DNA from: an uncultured Lentisphaeria bacterium
GTDB lineage: Bacteria > Verrucomicrobiota > Lentisphaeria > Victivallales > Victivallaceae
Assembly: GCA_903831825.1 (NCBI GenBank)
Contig: CAIKZE010000385.1
Coordinates: 1 to 39,600, forward strand
DNA: 39,600 bases
Direction: 5' to 3'
Part shown: piece by piece, positions 34,139 through 39,600 of the stretch
Numbering within the stretch: the stretch's first letter is position 1
How the letters are laid out: every line of letters begins with the position of its first letter
The notes under the pieces: model-generated
What the model was told of the DNA's origin: nothing
What the model saw: only the letters and a program-made list of their open reading frames with translations
Database searches by the model: none
Made by a program: the position numbers and the translations under genes

Positions 34139-34178
34139 ATAAAAAAAATGGGCCACGCCAGCATGTGAAGTGACCCAT
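34139..34178 (-). terminator. Intrinsic terminator/attenuator between acpP and fabF
   Basis: On the minus strand ATGGGTCAC (34178-34170) pairs with GTGGCCCAT (34156-34148) across a 13-nt loop (8 Watson-Crick pairs plus one wobble) and is followed by at least eight T. It lies between acpP and fabF. Partial read-through would give more acpP than fabF transcript. Confidence 0.85.
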
Positions 34179-34199
34179 CTTACTAAGACTTCCGGAAGC

Positions 34200-34439
34200 T
34201 TATTCTTTGCTCTTGCTCTCGATGTACTTGATGGCTTCGCCAACAGTAGTCATCTTTTCGGCATCTTCGTCAGGAATATCTGAACCGAATTCTTCTTCCA
34301 GGGCCATTACGAGTTCAACCTGGTCCAGAGAGTCAGCGCCCAGATCTTCGATGAATTTTGCATCCAAGGTGACCTGATCTTCTGAAACGCCAAGCTGTTC
34401 AACAACGATTTTCTTTACTTTTTCTGCAACTGAAGACAT
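34200..34439 (-). CDS. acpP: Acyl carrier protein
   Basis: ACP carries growing acyl chains on 4'-phosphopantetheine. The 79-residue, very acidic product has the modification serine in [18 protein letters not shown] and the typical [22 protein letters not shown] helix. ATG 34439 follows GGGAGA. It lies between fabG and fabF in the normal order. It is flanked by an RNA-type stem-loop upstream and a strong terminator downstream, which would allow its transcript to be made or kept separately at high level. Confidence 0.98.
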   Translation of the reverse strand: MSSVAEKVKKIVVEQLGVSEDQVTLDAKFIEDLGADSLDQVELVMALEEEFGSDIPDEDAEKMTTVGEAIKYIESKSKE

Positions 34440-34508
34440 TTGGTATCTCCCTTTTTTGTGTTCTTATTTGTTCTGGAAATAATTTTTACTGTTATTTAAT
34501 TATCCAAG

Positions 34509-34578
34509 TCGTCTTTTACAATGCGACAAGATTCGAAAAAATCAAATCTTTTTCTAAAGATTGTCGCGAAAAAGACGA
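34509..34578 (-). ncRNA. 70-nt structured leader element between fabG and acpP
   Basis: Directly after the fabG stop, positions 34509-34517 pair with 34570-34578 (9 bp, TCGTCTTTT/AAAAGACGA). Positions 34523-34529 pair with 34561-34567 (7 bp, GCGACAA/TTGTCGC). Inside, two hairpins compete for bases 34545-34548: 34530-34536 with 34542-34548 (one mismatch), and 34545-34551 with 34556-34562; the second also shares 34561-34562 with the 7-bp stem. No T-run follows, so it is not a simple terminator. It could be an mRNA stabiliser, a processing site or a switch controlling acpP. The pairing is visible directly; the function is inference. Confidence 0.5.
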
Positions 34579-35331
34579 TTACATCAACATTCCGCCGTCA
34601 ATATTGATAACTTGCCCGGTGACATAGTCCGAATCAGGCGAGCACAGAAAATAGACGACATTGGCCACATCTTCCGCGGTTCCGCCCCGTTCCATCGGAA
34701 TCACCTTCATGAAGGCTTCAATGGCTGCCGGCGGCAGTTTTTCCGTCATGTCGGTCTTGATAAAACCGGGAGCAACGGCGTTGGACATGATGTTGCGCTT
34801 GGCAAATTCCTTCGCCACGGTCTTGGTCAAGCCGATAACCCCGGCTTTGGATGCGGAGTAGTTGGCCTGGCCGGCGTTGCCCATCCGCCCGACGACGGAG
34901 GCGATGTTAACGATTTTGCCGTAGCGCGCTTTCATCATCGGACGGATCGCCGCTTTGATGAAGTTGAACGTTCCTTTAAGATTGACGGCAATCACGGAAT
35001 CCCATTCGTTTTCGCTCATTCTCAGCAAAAGATTGTCGCGGGTGATGCCGGCGTTGTTAACCAGAATGTCAATTTTGCCGAATTTTGCAATAACCGCGTT
35101 GACGGTGGCTTCCGCTTCTTCGAGTTTAGCCACGTTTGCGGCAAATGCGGCGGCTTCGATTCCCTGGGATTTGAACTCGGCGGCGGTTTTTTCCGCGACG
35201 TCAAGCATAATGTCAACGATTGCCAGGGAGGCACCTTCATCGGCCAGGCGCTGACAAATGGCTCTGCCGATTCCGCGGGCTCCGCCGGTAACCAGCGCGA
35301 CACGCCCTTTTAAACTTCCTTCACTGCACAT
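34579..35331 (-). CDS. fabG: 3-oxoacyl-ACP reductase
   Basis: FabG is the NADPH-dependent reductase of the fatty acid cycle. The 250-residue short-chain dehydrogenase has the cofactor loop TGGARGIGRAI, the NNAGITRDNLLLRM segment, and the catalytic Ser-Tyr-Lys in ASVVGRMGNAGQANYSASK. The C-terminal DYVTGQVINIDGGMLM is the FabG ending. It lies 28 nt after fabD. Confidence 0.97.
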   Translation of the reverse strand: MCSEGSLKGRVALVTGGARGIGRAICQRLADEGASLAIVDIMLDVAEKTAAEFKSQGIEAAAFAANVAKLEEAEATVNAVIAKFGKIDILVNNAGITRDNLLLRMSENEWDSVIAVNLKGTFNFIKAAIRPMMKARYGKIVNIASVVGRMGNAGQANYSASKAGVIGLTKTVAKEFAKRNIMSNAVAPGFIKTDMTEKLPPAAIEAFMKVIPMERGGTAEDVANVVYFLCSPDSDYVTGQVINIDGGMLM

Positions 35332-35359
35332 AATAAACCTCTTGTTTGTTTTTGGTTGA

Positions 35360-36277
35360 CTAATTTAACGAAAATGCATTCAGGCTTTCATTACTGTTAA
35401 TATTGAACGCCGCAATGTTGCTGTCGGTTCTCTTTAAAAGTCCGGCAAGAACGGCGCCCGGACCGAATTCGATCATGGTGTCGCCGCCGGCGGCGATCAT
35501 CCGCCTGACGCAACCCTCCCAGCGAACGCTGCCGGCCACCTGGGAAACCAGATTGCTTTTGATTTCATCGACGGAAGCAGCGGCTTCCGCCGTAAAATTC
35601 TGGAATACCGGAACCGCCGGACTGTTCATCGGAGTGTCATCCAGCACCGGCTTCAACTGTTCGCCGGCTTTGAACATCAGCCTGGAATGAAACGCCCCCG
35701 CCACTTTCAGCGGAAATATTTTTCGGACCCCTTTTTCTTTAAGCATATTGACTGCGGCTTCCACTTTACTTTTCTGGCCGCTGATGACGATTTGGCCGGG
35801 ACTGTTGAAATTTGCCACATCAATATCGCATGCTTTGCAGACTTCGCTGATAAGGCCTTCCTCGCCGCCGAGGACGCTGGCCATTCCCCCGTCGGTTTCG
35901 CGACAGGCGGCATCCATCAGTTCGGCGCGGCGGGCAACCAGTTTCAGGCCGTCTTCAAAGGAAAAGACCCCGGCGGCAAACATCGCGGCATATTCGCCCA
36001 GACTCAGTCCGGCGCAGCCGACAGGCGTCACCTGCGGAAACTTTTGTTTGAATGCGGCAAGCGCGGCGCAGCTCATCGTGTAAATTGCCGGCTGGCAAAA
36101 GCGGCTTTCTGTCAATTTTTCTTCCGGTCCGTTGAAACAGACATCGCTGACCGGCCAGCTGAGAGTTTTGTCCGCTATGGCAAATATCTCCGCGGCAGCA
36201 GAATTGGCGTCGCACAGGTCTTTACCCATGCCGACGGCTTGAGCTCCTTGACCGGAAAAGGCAAAAAATGCTTTCAT
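35360..36277 (-). CDS. fabD: Malonyl CoA-acyl carrier protein transacylase
   Basis: FabD loads malonyl groups on to ACP. The 305 residues match the family. The N-terminal FAFSGQGAQAVGMGKDL is typical. The nucleophile Ser lies in GLSLGEYAAMFAAG, where Leu replaces the His of the usual GHSLGE; this is not a catalytic residue and I recall the variant elsewhere. The catalytic His is in VAGAFHSRLM. It is the first fab gene in the window, and fabH/plsX are not seen upstream. Confidence 0.95.
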   Translation of the reverse strand: MKAFFAFSGQGAQAVGMGKDLCDANSAAAEIFAIADKTLSWPVSDVCFNGPEEKLTESRFCQPAIYTMSCAALAAFKQKFPQVTPVGCAGLSLGEYAAMFAAGVFSFEDGLKLVARRAELMDAACRETDGGMASVLGGEEGLISEVCKACDIDVANFNSPGQIVISGQKSKVEAAVNMLKEKGVRKIFPLKVAGAFHSRLMFKAGEQLKPVLDDTPMNSPAVPVFQNFTAEAAASVDEIKSNLVSQVAGSVRWEGCVRRMIAAGGDTMIEFGPGAVLAGLLKRTDSNIAAFNINSNESLNAFSLN

Positions 36278-36709
36278 GAACTTCCTTTTGCTTATTTTTG
36301 TTTTGTTCCCTCATGCTTCCGGCCCGGCCATTAAGCTCAAAAGATGACCCGCTTTCGGCATTTATCCCCTTAAAAGAACAAGATAATTTGGTTAAGTTAC
36401 AACCATTTACGGCATTTTTCAAGAGAGCCGTTTTCCCCTGTTGATTCTTTTTCCTCGAATTTTTAGGAGCTGTAAAAAAATAACCTTGACAAGTTTCGCG
36501 AAATATCCCGAAGTGATTTTGGGAATTGCCGGCGAGGCGCATACCTGAAGGTATGTAACGAACCGGCAAACCCGAAGGCATTCGGGAGAAGCGTGAAGAT
36601 GTCAAGGTTATTTTTGTACGGCTCCTTAGTCCGGCGCGGTGAAAGACGCGCAACTTATTTGAACCATTGCAATTGGTTTTATTTTTTTGTTTTATTTTGA
36701 AACAGCCTA
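36278..36709. other. Intergenic region between fabD and the GntR-type regulator
   Basis: Divergent promoters are expected here. The identifiable content is the 162-bp MITE-like element at 36465-36626. A minus-strand frame running through it (36222-36716) overlaps fabD and the element and is not credible as a gene. Confidence 0.6.
36465..36626 (+). mobile_element. 162-bp MITE-like element, copy B, with 26-bp terminal inverted repeats
   Basis: The left end 36465-36490 (AGGAGCTGTAAAAAAATAAC...) and right end 36601-36626 are inverted copies with two mismatches in 26. The interior contains hairpins CATACC-TGAA-GGTATG and CCCGAA-GGCA-TTCGGG. The interior matches copy A at 28122-28283 (inverted). 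A TA dinucleotide lies close to each end, as expected of IS630/Tc1-type insertions, but an exact target duplication is not clear. It has no transposase. Confidence 0.88.
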
Positions 36710-36738
36710 TTGACAAAGCATGAATAAATAGATATAAT
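36710..36738 (+). promoter_or_regulatory. Consensus sigma-70-type promoter of the regulator gene
   Basis: TTGACA (36710-36715) and TATAAT (36733-36738) are separated by exactly 17 bp, a perfect consensus. Transcription would begin near 36745, inside the adjacent palindrome. Confidence 0.9.
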
Positions 36739-36740
36739 CT

Positions 36741-36756
36741 ATATCATACATGATAT
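36741..36756. promoter_or_regulatory. Operator-like palindrome ATATCAT-AC-ATGATAT
   Basis: A perfect 7-bp inverted repeat with a 2-bp centre sits 3 bp after the -10 element, overlapping the expected transcription start. This is where a repressor would block its own promoter. Confidence 0.7.
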
Positions 36757-36773
36757 CACACATGGGGATTATG

Positions 36774-37916
36774 ATGTTAGAAACAAAATACATAGATTTA
36801 AGTGTTTTAATAGAAAAAGGCATAAAAGAAGGCCTTTGGAAAGAACGTCTGCCAAGCGTTAGAGAACTGAGCAAGGAGTTAAATGCCGACCCTGCGACGG
36901 TTTCAAAGGCGTTCAGGCTTTTGTCCGAAAAAGGGTTTGTCAGTATTCGCGGCAACAAAGGCACCTATATAACCCAGCCGGGAAAATGCGTAAAACATAA
37001 AGTCATTGGCATCGTGGGAATGGGCACCGACAATCCGCGTTACTTTGAAGAACTTTCCGTGATGGAAAAAACCGCGGAGGCGAACGGTTATAAAGTGGTA
37101 GGTCTCGTGCATAAAAATGATTTGTTTGTCAAAGGGATGAATCTGCTTCTCAGATTCCCGGTTGACGGCTATATCTTCATGTATTCAAGTTTGTCTCCCG
37201 AAATCGCTTTTTCGCTGCGGGAAAACGGCATTCCTTTTGTCGCCTGCAACAAGCCGACCGGCATTCCCGGCGTAAACTGGGTTGACTTCGATTCCGAAGC
37301 CGCCTTAGAAAAAGGGTTGTCTTATCTGATCGGCCTTGGTCACAAAAGAATAGCCCATATTGATTTTTACAGTACCGCTTATAATTACAGCGAAAGAATC
37401 CTCAATACTTACAAAAAGGTATTGTCTGAATCCGGAATTCCTTTTGATGAATCGATTTTCATTTCGAAGAATATTGCCTCGTATTACCATATATACGGAG
37501 AGAATTATCTGAAGGCGTGCGAAGCGTATGGCGCGGATTGCGCCGTTGAAATCGCAAAACAAAAGGAAAAACCGACCGCGGTTTTGATTGCGTATCCGCA
37601 AATGGCCTACAGTTTCATCGAAAAATTGAAAATAAATAAAATTAAGGTTCCCGGCGATATCTCGGTCATGTCTTATAACTCTTTTCATGATAAGGATGAT
37701 TTTTTAACAGTCCTGTTCAATGATTATGAAAAGAGGAGCTCCACGGCGGTAAAGATACTGATGCATTGCATAGACAACCCCTACAGCGAAGCCAAACAGG
37801 AATTAATAGAAAGCAAGATTATTGTTAAGAAAAGCGTGTCTGATATAAAGAACCGCGAGAAAGTTCAAAAAAAGATTTTAAGGAAAAGAGATTTGTGTTT
37901 GACGGGAAGCGTTTAA
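36774..37916 (+). CDS. GntR-type DNA-binding / LacI-type sensor transcriptional regulator
   Basis: The N-terminal winged helix (about 10-75: LPSVRELSKELNADPATVSKAFRLLSEKGFVSIRGNKGTYI) is of the GntR family. It is fused to a periplasmic-binding-protein-type sensor (about 85-360; IGIVGMGTDNPRYF, DGYIFMYSS, VDFDSEAALEKGLSYLIGLGHKRIAHID) as in LacI/GalR proteins. The sensor probably binds a sugar. The open frame extends to 36750, but that ATG lies inside the operator at about the transcription start; ATG 36774, five bases after GGGGA, is the likelier start (380 residues). It probably represses itself and possibly the downstream pseudopilin and discoidin genes. Confidence 0.88.
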   Translation: MLETKYIDLSVLIEKGIKEGLWKERLPSVRELSKELNADPATVSKAFRLLSEKGFVSIRGNKGTYITQPGKCVKHKVIGIVGMGTDNPRYFEELSVMEKTAEANGYKVVGLVHKNDLFVKGMNLLLRFPVDGYIFMYSSLSPEIAFSLRENGIPFVACNKPTGIPGVNWVDFDSEAALEKGLSYLIGLGHKRIAHIDFYSTAYNYSERILNTYKKVLSESGIPFDESIFISKNIASYYHIYGENYLKACEAYGADCAVEIAKQKEKPTAVLIAYPQMAYSFIEKLKINKIKVPGDISVMSYNSFHDKDDFLTVLFNDYEKRSSTAVKILMHCIDNPYSEAKQELIESKIIVKKSVSDIKNREKVQKKILRKRDLCLTGSV

Positions 37917-37992
37917 GGATTCAGAACGCTGAAAAGTTAGGGTTTGCAATAGGCTTAATTTAGAAAACGATATTGTAAAGGAGGTCATTATT

Positions 37993-38667
37993 ATGAAAAA
38001 GTTCTCTTTATCTCATCCTTTTTCCTGCTTGCCCGGAAAACGAATTTTTACGCTTATCGAACTCCTCGTTGTGATTGCCGTGATTGCCATCCTTGCCAGC
38101 CTGCTTCTGCCGGCGCTTCAGCAAGCCAGGCTGAAAGCTTATGAAGCCAAATGCCTGAATAATCTTAAACAAATAGGCTTCAGCACCTTCAGTTACGCCG
38201 CCGATTACTATGATTATGCGCCATACGGGCAGTTTGGCGCCAACTATATGTACACCAATAACTTTAACAATATATTTCAAAAATATATCGGCACCGCGAA
38301 CATGATAAAAGACAAGACCGGATATTCCCAGTCAATTCTTGTAATGTGTCCTGCCGGAAAACGTTTTGATGAGTCCGCCAGCCCCGGTGTTCCAAATTTC
38401 AGTTACGGCTTCAATGACACGATAAGCCGTTCGTTCGGCACTCTCTCCGCCGCCAAAATACAATATCGACTGGCTGATATTTTAAAGCCGTCGAAGAAGT
38501 TTATGATCAATGACGGAACTGCCGGCAACGGCCTGACGAGCAGCGCCAACTTCATGTTCCGCCATAATAATGCGGCCAATGTCATTTTTGTTGACAGCCA
38601 TGTTGAAACGTTGAAATGGGTTGTGTTAATTCCGTATGACGCCCCTAAAAATACCAACTTTTATTAA
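37993..38667 (+). CDS. Type II secretion pseudopilin-like protein
   Basis: The 224-residue protein has a short basic leader and the prepilin cleavage/methylation motif [16 protein letters not shown] (cleavage before Phe, about residue 17), which gives the N-terminal pilin helix. The C-terminal region [23 protein letters not shown] is a variant of the H-X9-DG motif of Lentisphaerota/Planctomycetota pseudopilins, with Ser replacing Gly. Such proteins occur in large numbers in these genomes, often beside carbohydrate genes. It has a strong SD (AGGAGG). Its specific role is unknown. Confidence 0.88.
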   Translation: MKKFSLSHPFSCLPGKRIFTLIELLVVIAVIAILASLLLPALQQARLKAYEAKCLNNLKQIGFSTFSYAADYYDYAPYGQFGANYMYTNNFNNIFQKYIGTANMIKDKTGYSQSILVMCPAGKRFDESASPGVPNFSYGFNDTISRSFGTLSAAKIQYRLADILKPSKKFMINDGTAGNGLTSSANFMFRHNNAANVIFVDSHVETLKWVVLIPYDAPKNTNFY

Positions 38668-38736
38668 TACAATGGCTGGCTCAATTAACAGATTGAATTT
38701 CGAACGTCAAAAAATTAATCATAAAATGAAAACATT

Positions 38737-38756
38737 GCTCGAGCGCCGGCTTGAGC
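38737..38756 (+). other. Stem-loop in the leader of the discoidin gene
   Basis: GCTCGAGC pairs with GCTTGAGC (8 bp, one G-T) around loop GCCG, 22 bp before the discoidin-gene start codon. There is no T-run on the plus strand. It may influence expression of the discoidin gene. Confidence 0.5.
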
Positions 38757-38778
38757 CGCAAACAAAAAAGGGAGTATT

Positions 38779-39480
38779 ATGAAAAAAAAGTTTTCTGTAA
38801 TGATGTGCGCATCACTAATGATGGTGTCTGTTTGTCTGCCGAATATGGTCAATGCGGCGCAAATCAAGGTCACGGCGTCATCAACGGAAACGGACGCTCT
38901 TGCCGCGGAGAAAGCGGTTGACGGCGATATAAATACCAGATGGTCAAGCACTCCTGACGATGGTCAATGGCTTGAGCTTGATTTAGGCGCGGTAAAAAAG
39001 TTTTCCGGACTGAAAATTCTATGGGAAACTGCTTTTGCCAAAGAGTATGAAGTCTTAGTGGCAAATGATAAGCCGGTTCAGTACAAAGACTGGAGAAAGG
39101 TTTACTCAACAGCAGACGGCGCCGGCGGACAGGAGAATGTTAAATTTGCTGAACAGTCAGCAAGATATATAAGATTGAATTTAATAAAACGCGGGACCGG
39201 CTATGGTTTTTCAATTTTTGAAATCGCATTATTGCCGGAAGCCGGTAAAACAGAAGCTGAAGTTCCCGCAGTTAACACCGCCTCAGGCATTAAAGTCAGA
39301 GCATCATCCGTGGAAACCCCCAATTTTTCCGCGGACAAGGCCATTGACGGCGATGTAAATACCAGATGGTCAAGCGAATGTAAGGACGAGCAATGGATCG
39401 AATTTAATTTCGGGATTGCAAAATCATTTGACGGCTTGACTATTACCTGGGAGCTGGCGTTTACAAGGAATATGGGTTGA
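38779..39480 (+). CDS. Secreted F5/8 type C (discoidin)-repeat protein, broken in its second repeat
   Basis: The 233-residue product starts with a signal peptide (about 1-29, ending MVNAA). Residues about 30-150 are a full discoidin-type carbohydrate-binding domain (VTASSTETDALAAEKAVDGDINTRWSS...WLELDLG...GYGFSIFEIALL). A second copy begins at about 172 (VRASSVETPNFSADKAIDGDVNTRWSS...WIEFNFG) but stops after AFTRNMG. The first repeat continues AFAKEYEVLVA at this place. In the +1 frame the second repeat reads KEYGLIA, so a one-base loss near 39465 probably ended the gene. The sequence beyond does not resume the domain. Confidence 0.75.
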   Translation: MKKKFSVMMCASLMMVSVCLPNMVNAAQIKVTASSTETDALAAEKAVDGDINTRWSSTPDDGQWLELDLGAVKKFSGLKILWETAFAKEYEVLVANDKPVQYKDWRKVYSTADGAGGQENVKFAEQSARYIRLNLIKRGTGYGFSIFEIALLPEAGKTEAEVPAVNTASGIKVRASSVETPNFSADKAIDGDVNTRWSSECKDEQWIEFNFGIAKSFDGLTITWELAFTRNMG

Positions 39481-39600
39481 TTGCGCGCTTGCCGCGCAAT
39501 AACCCCTCTTGAACTGGGCCGTGGGATATGGGGATTGCTTTTTCTCGAGGTCTCTTAACAGGCTGAAGCAGTGCATTTTCGACAGTTCAATCCTGGCGTA
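39481..39600. other. Right-edge segment of unclear origin, possibly an insertion
   Basis: It begins with a perfect hairpin TTGCGCG-CTTGC-CGCGCAA (39481-39499) immediately after the premature stop and does not continue the discoidin repeat. A frame stays open through it on both strands. It could be the end of an inserted element reaching past the window, but I do not recognise the sequence. Confidence 0.35.

Noticed and set aside
34561-35313. 250-residue plus-strand frame opposite fabG
   Set aside because: Antisense shadow of fabG; His/Gly-rich text typical of reverse-strand readings.
36222-36716. 164-residue minus-strand frame upstream of fabD
   Set aside because: It overlaps the start of fabD in another frame and runs through the MITE-like element.
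36750-36773. Upstream ATG as start of the GntR-type regulator
   Set aside because: It lies within the operator at about the predicted transcription start and has no ribosome-binding site; ATG 36774 is preferred.

Overview
The window looks like a chromosomal segment of a Gram-negative, polysaccharide-degrading bacterium of the PVC superphylum, probably Lentisphaerota (Victivallales-like). This is inferred from a type II pseudopilin with the N-terminal [16 protein letters not shown] motif, a GntR-DNA-binding/LacI-sensor regulator, a GH78 rhamnosidase, a CBM9-like protein, discoidin repeats, a heptose isomerase gene (LPS), and intergenic GGATATT-type and AACAGGAT-type repeats. No rRNA, tRNA or CRISPR array was seen.

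Layout. (1) 0.2-10.1 kb, minus strand: a potassium module with an AlgB-type sigma-54 response regulator, a KinB-like sensor kinase, then kdpF-kdpA-kdpB-kdpC. It ends in a KdpD that has lost its kinase half and carries a PTS EIIA domain instead. A small repeat element sits between kdpB and kdpC, flanked by a 25-bp duplication of the kdpC ribosome-binding site. (2) 10.1-14.1 kb, minus strand: dnaN and recF with two foreign-looking, AT-rich genes between them, an ABC-type ATPase and a small TOPRIM-like protein. This pair resembles OLD/RloAB/PARIS-type nuclease defence pairs. (3) 14.06-14.42 kb: a very AT-rich divergent intergenic region with DnaA-box-like 9-mers, a candidate replication origin. 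Genes to its left run leftward and genes to its right run rightward. (4) 14.4-20.8 kb, plus strand: gmhA, uppS, cdsA, an Lrp/AlaT-like aminotransferase pair and a GH78 rhamnosidase. (5) 20.9-23.3 kb, minus strand: an Eco29kI-type restriction-modification operon with Vsr.

(6) 23.3-24.94 kb: a gene-free region with degenerate repeats and several perfect hairpins. (7) 24.9-26.8 kb: a LivJ-type lipoprotein and a CBM9-like protein. (8) 26.8-32.7 kb, minus strand: a LysM lipoprotein-phoH-pgpH-ybeY-corC operon (RNA maturation and c-di-AMP turnover). (9) 32.9-36.3 kb, minus strand: fabD-fabG-acpP-fabF. acpP is bracketed by a long RNA-type stem-loop upstream and an intrinsic terminator downstream. (10) 36.7-39.6 kb, plus strand: a regulator with a consensus promoter and an overlapping operator, a pseudopilin, and a discoidin-repeat protein that breaks off near the right edge.

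Two 162-bp MITE-like elements with 26-bp terminal inverted repeats lie at 28.1 and 36.5 kb, with a rearranged fragment at 20.8 kb. The strongest candidates for something undescribed are the ATPase/TOPRIM pair inside dnaN-recF, the KdpD-USP-EIIA fusion wired to an AlgB/KinB-type pair, the hairpin-rich repeat locus, and the structured acpP leader. All calls come from reading the sequence and from remembered family features; no searches were run.
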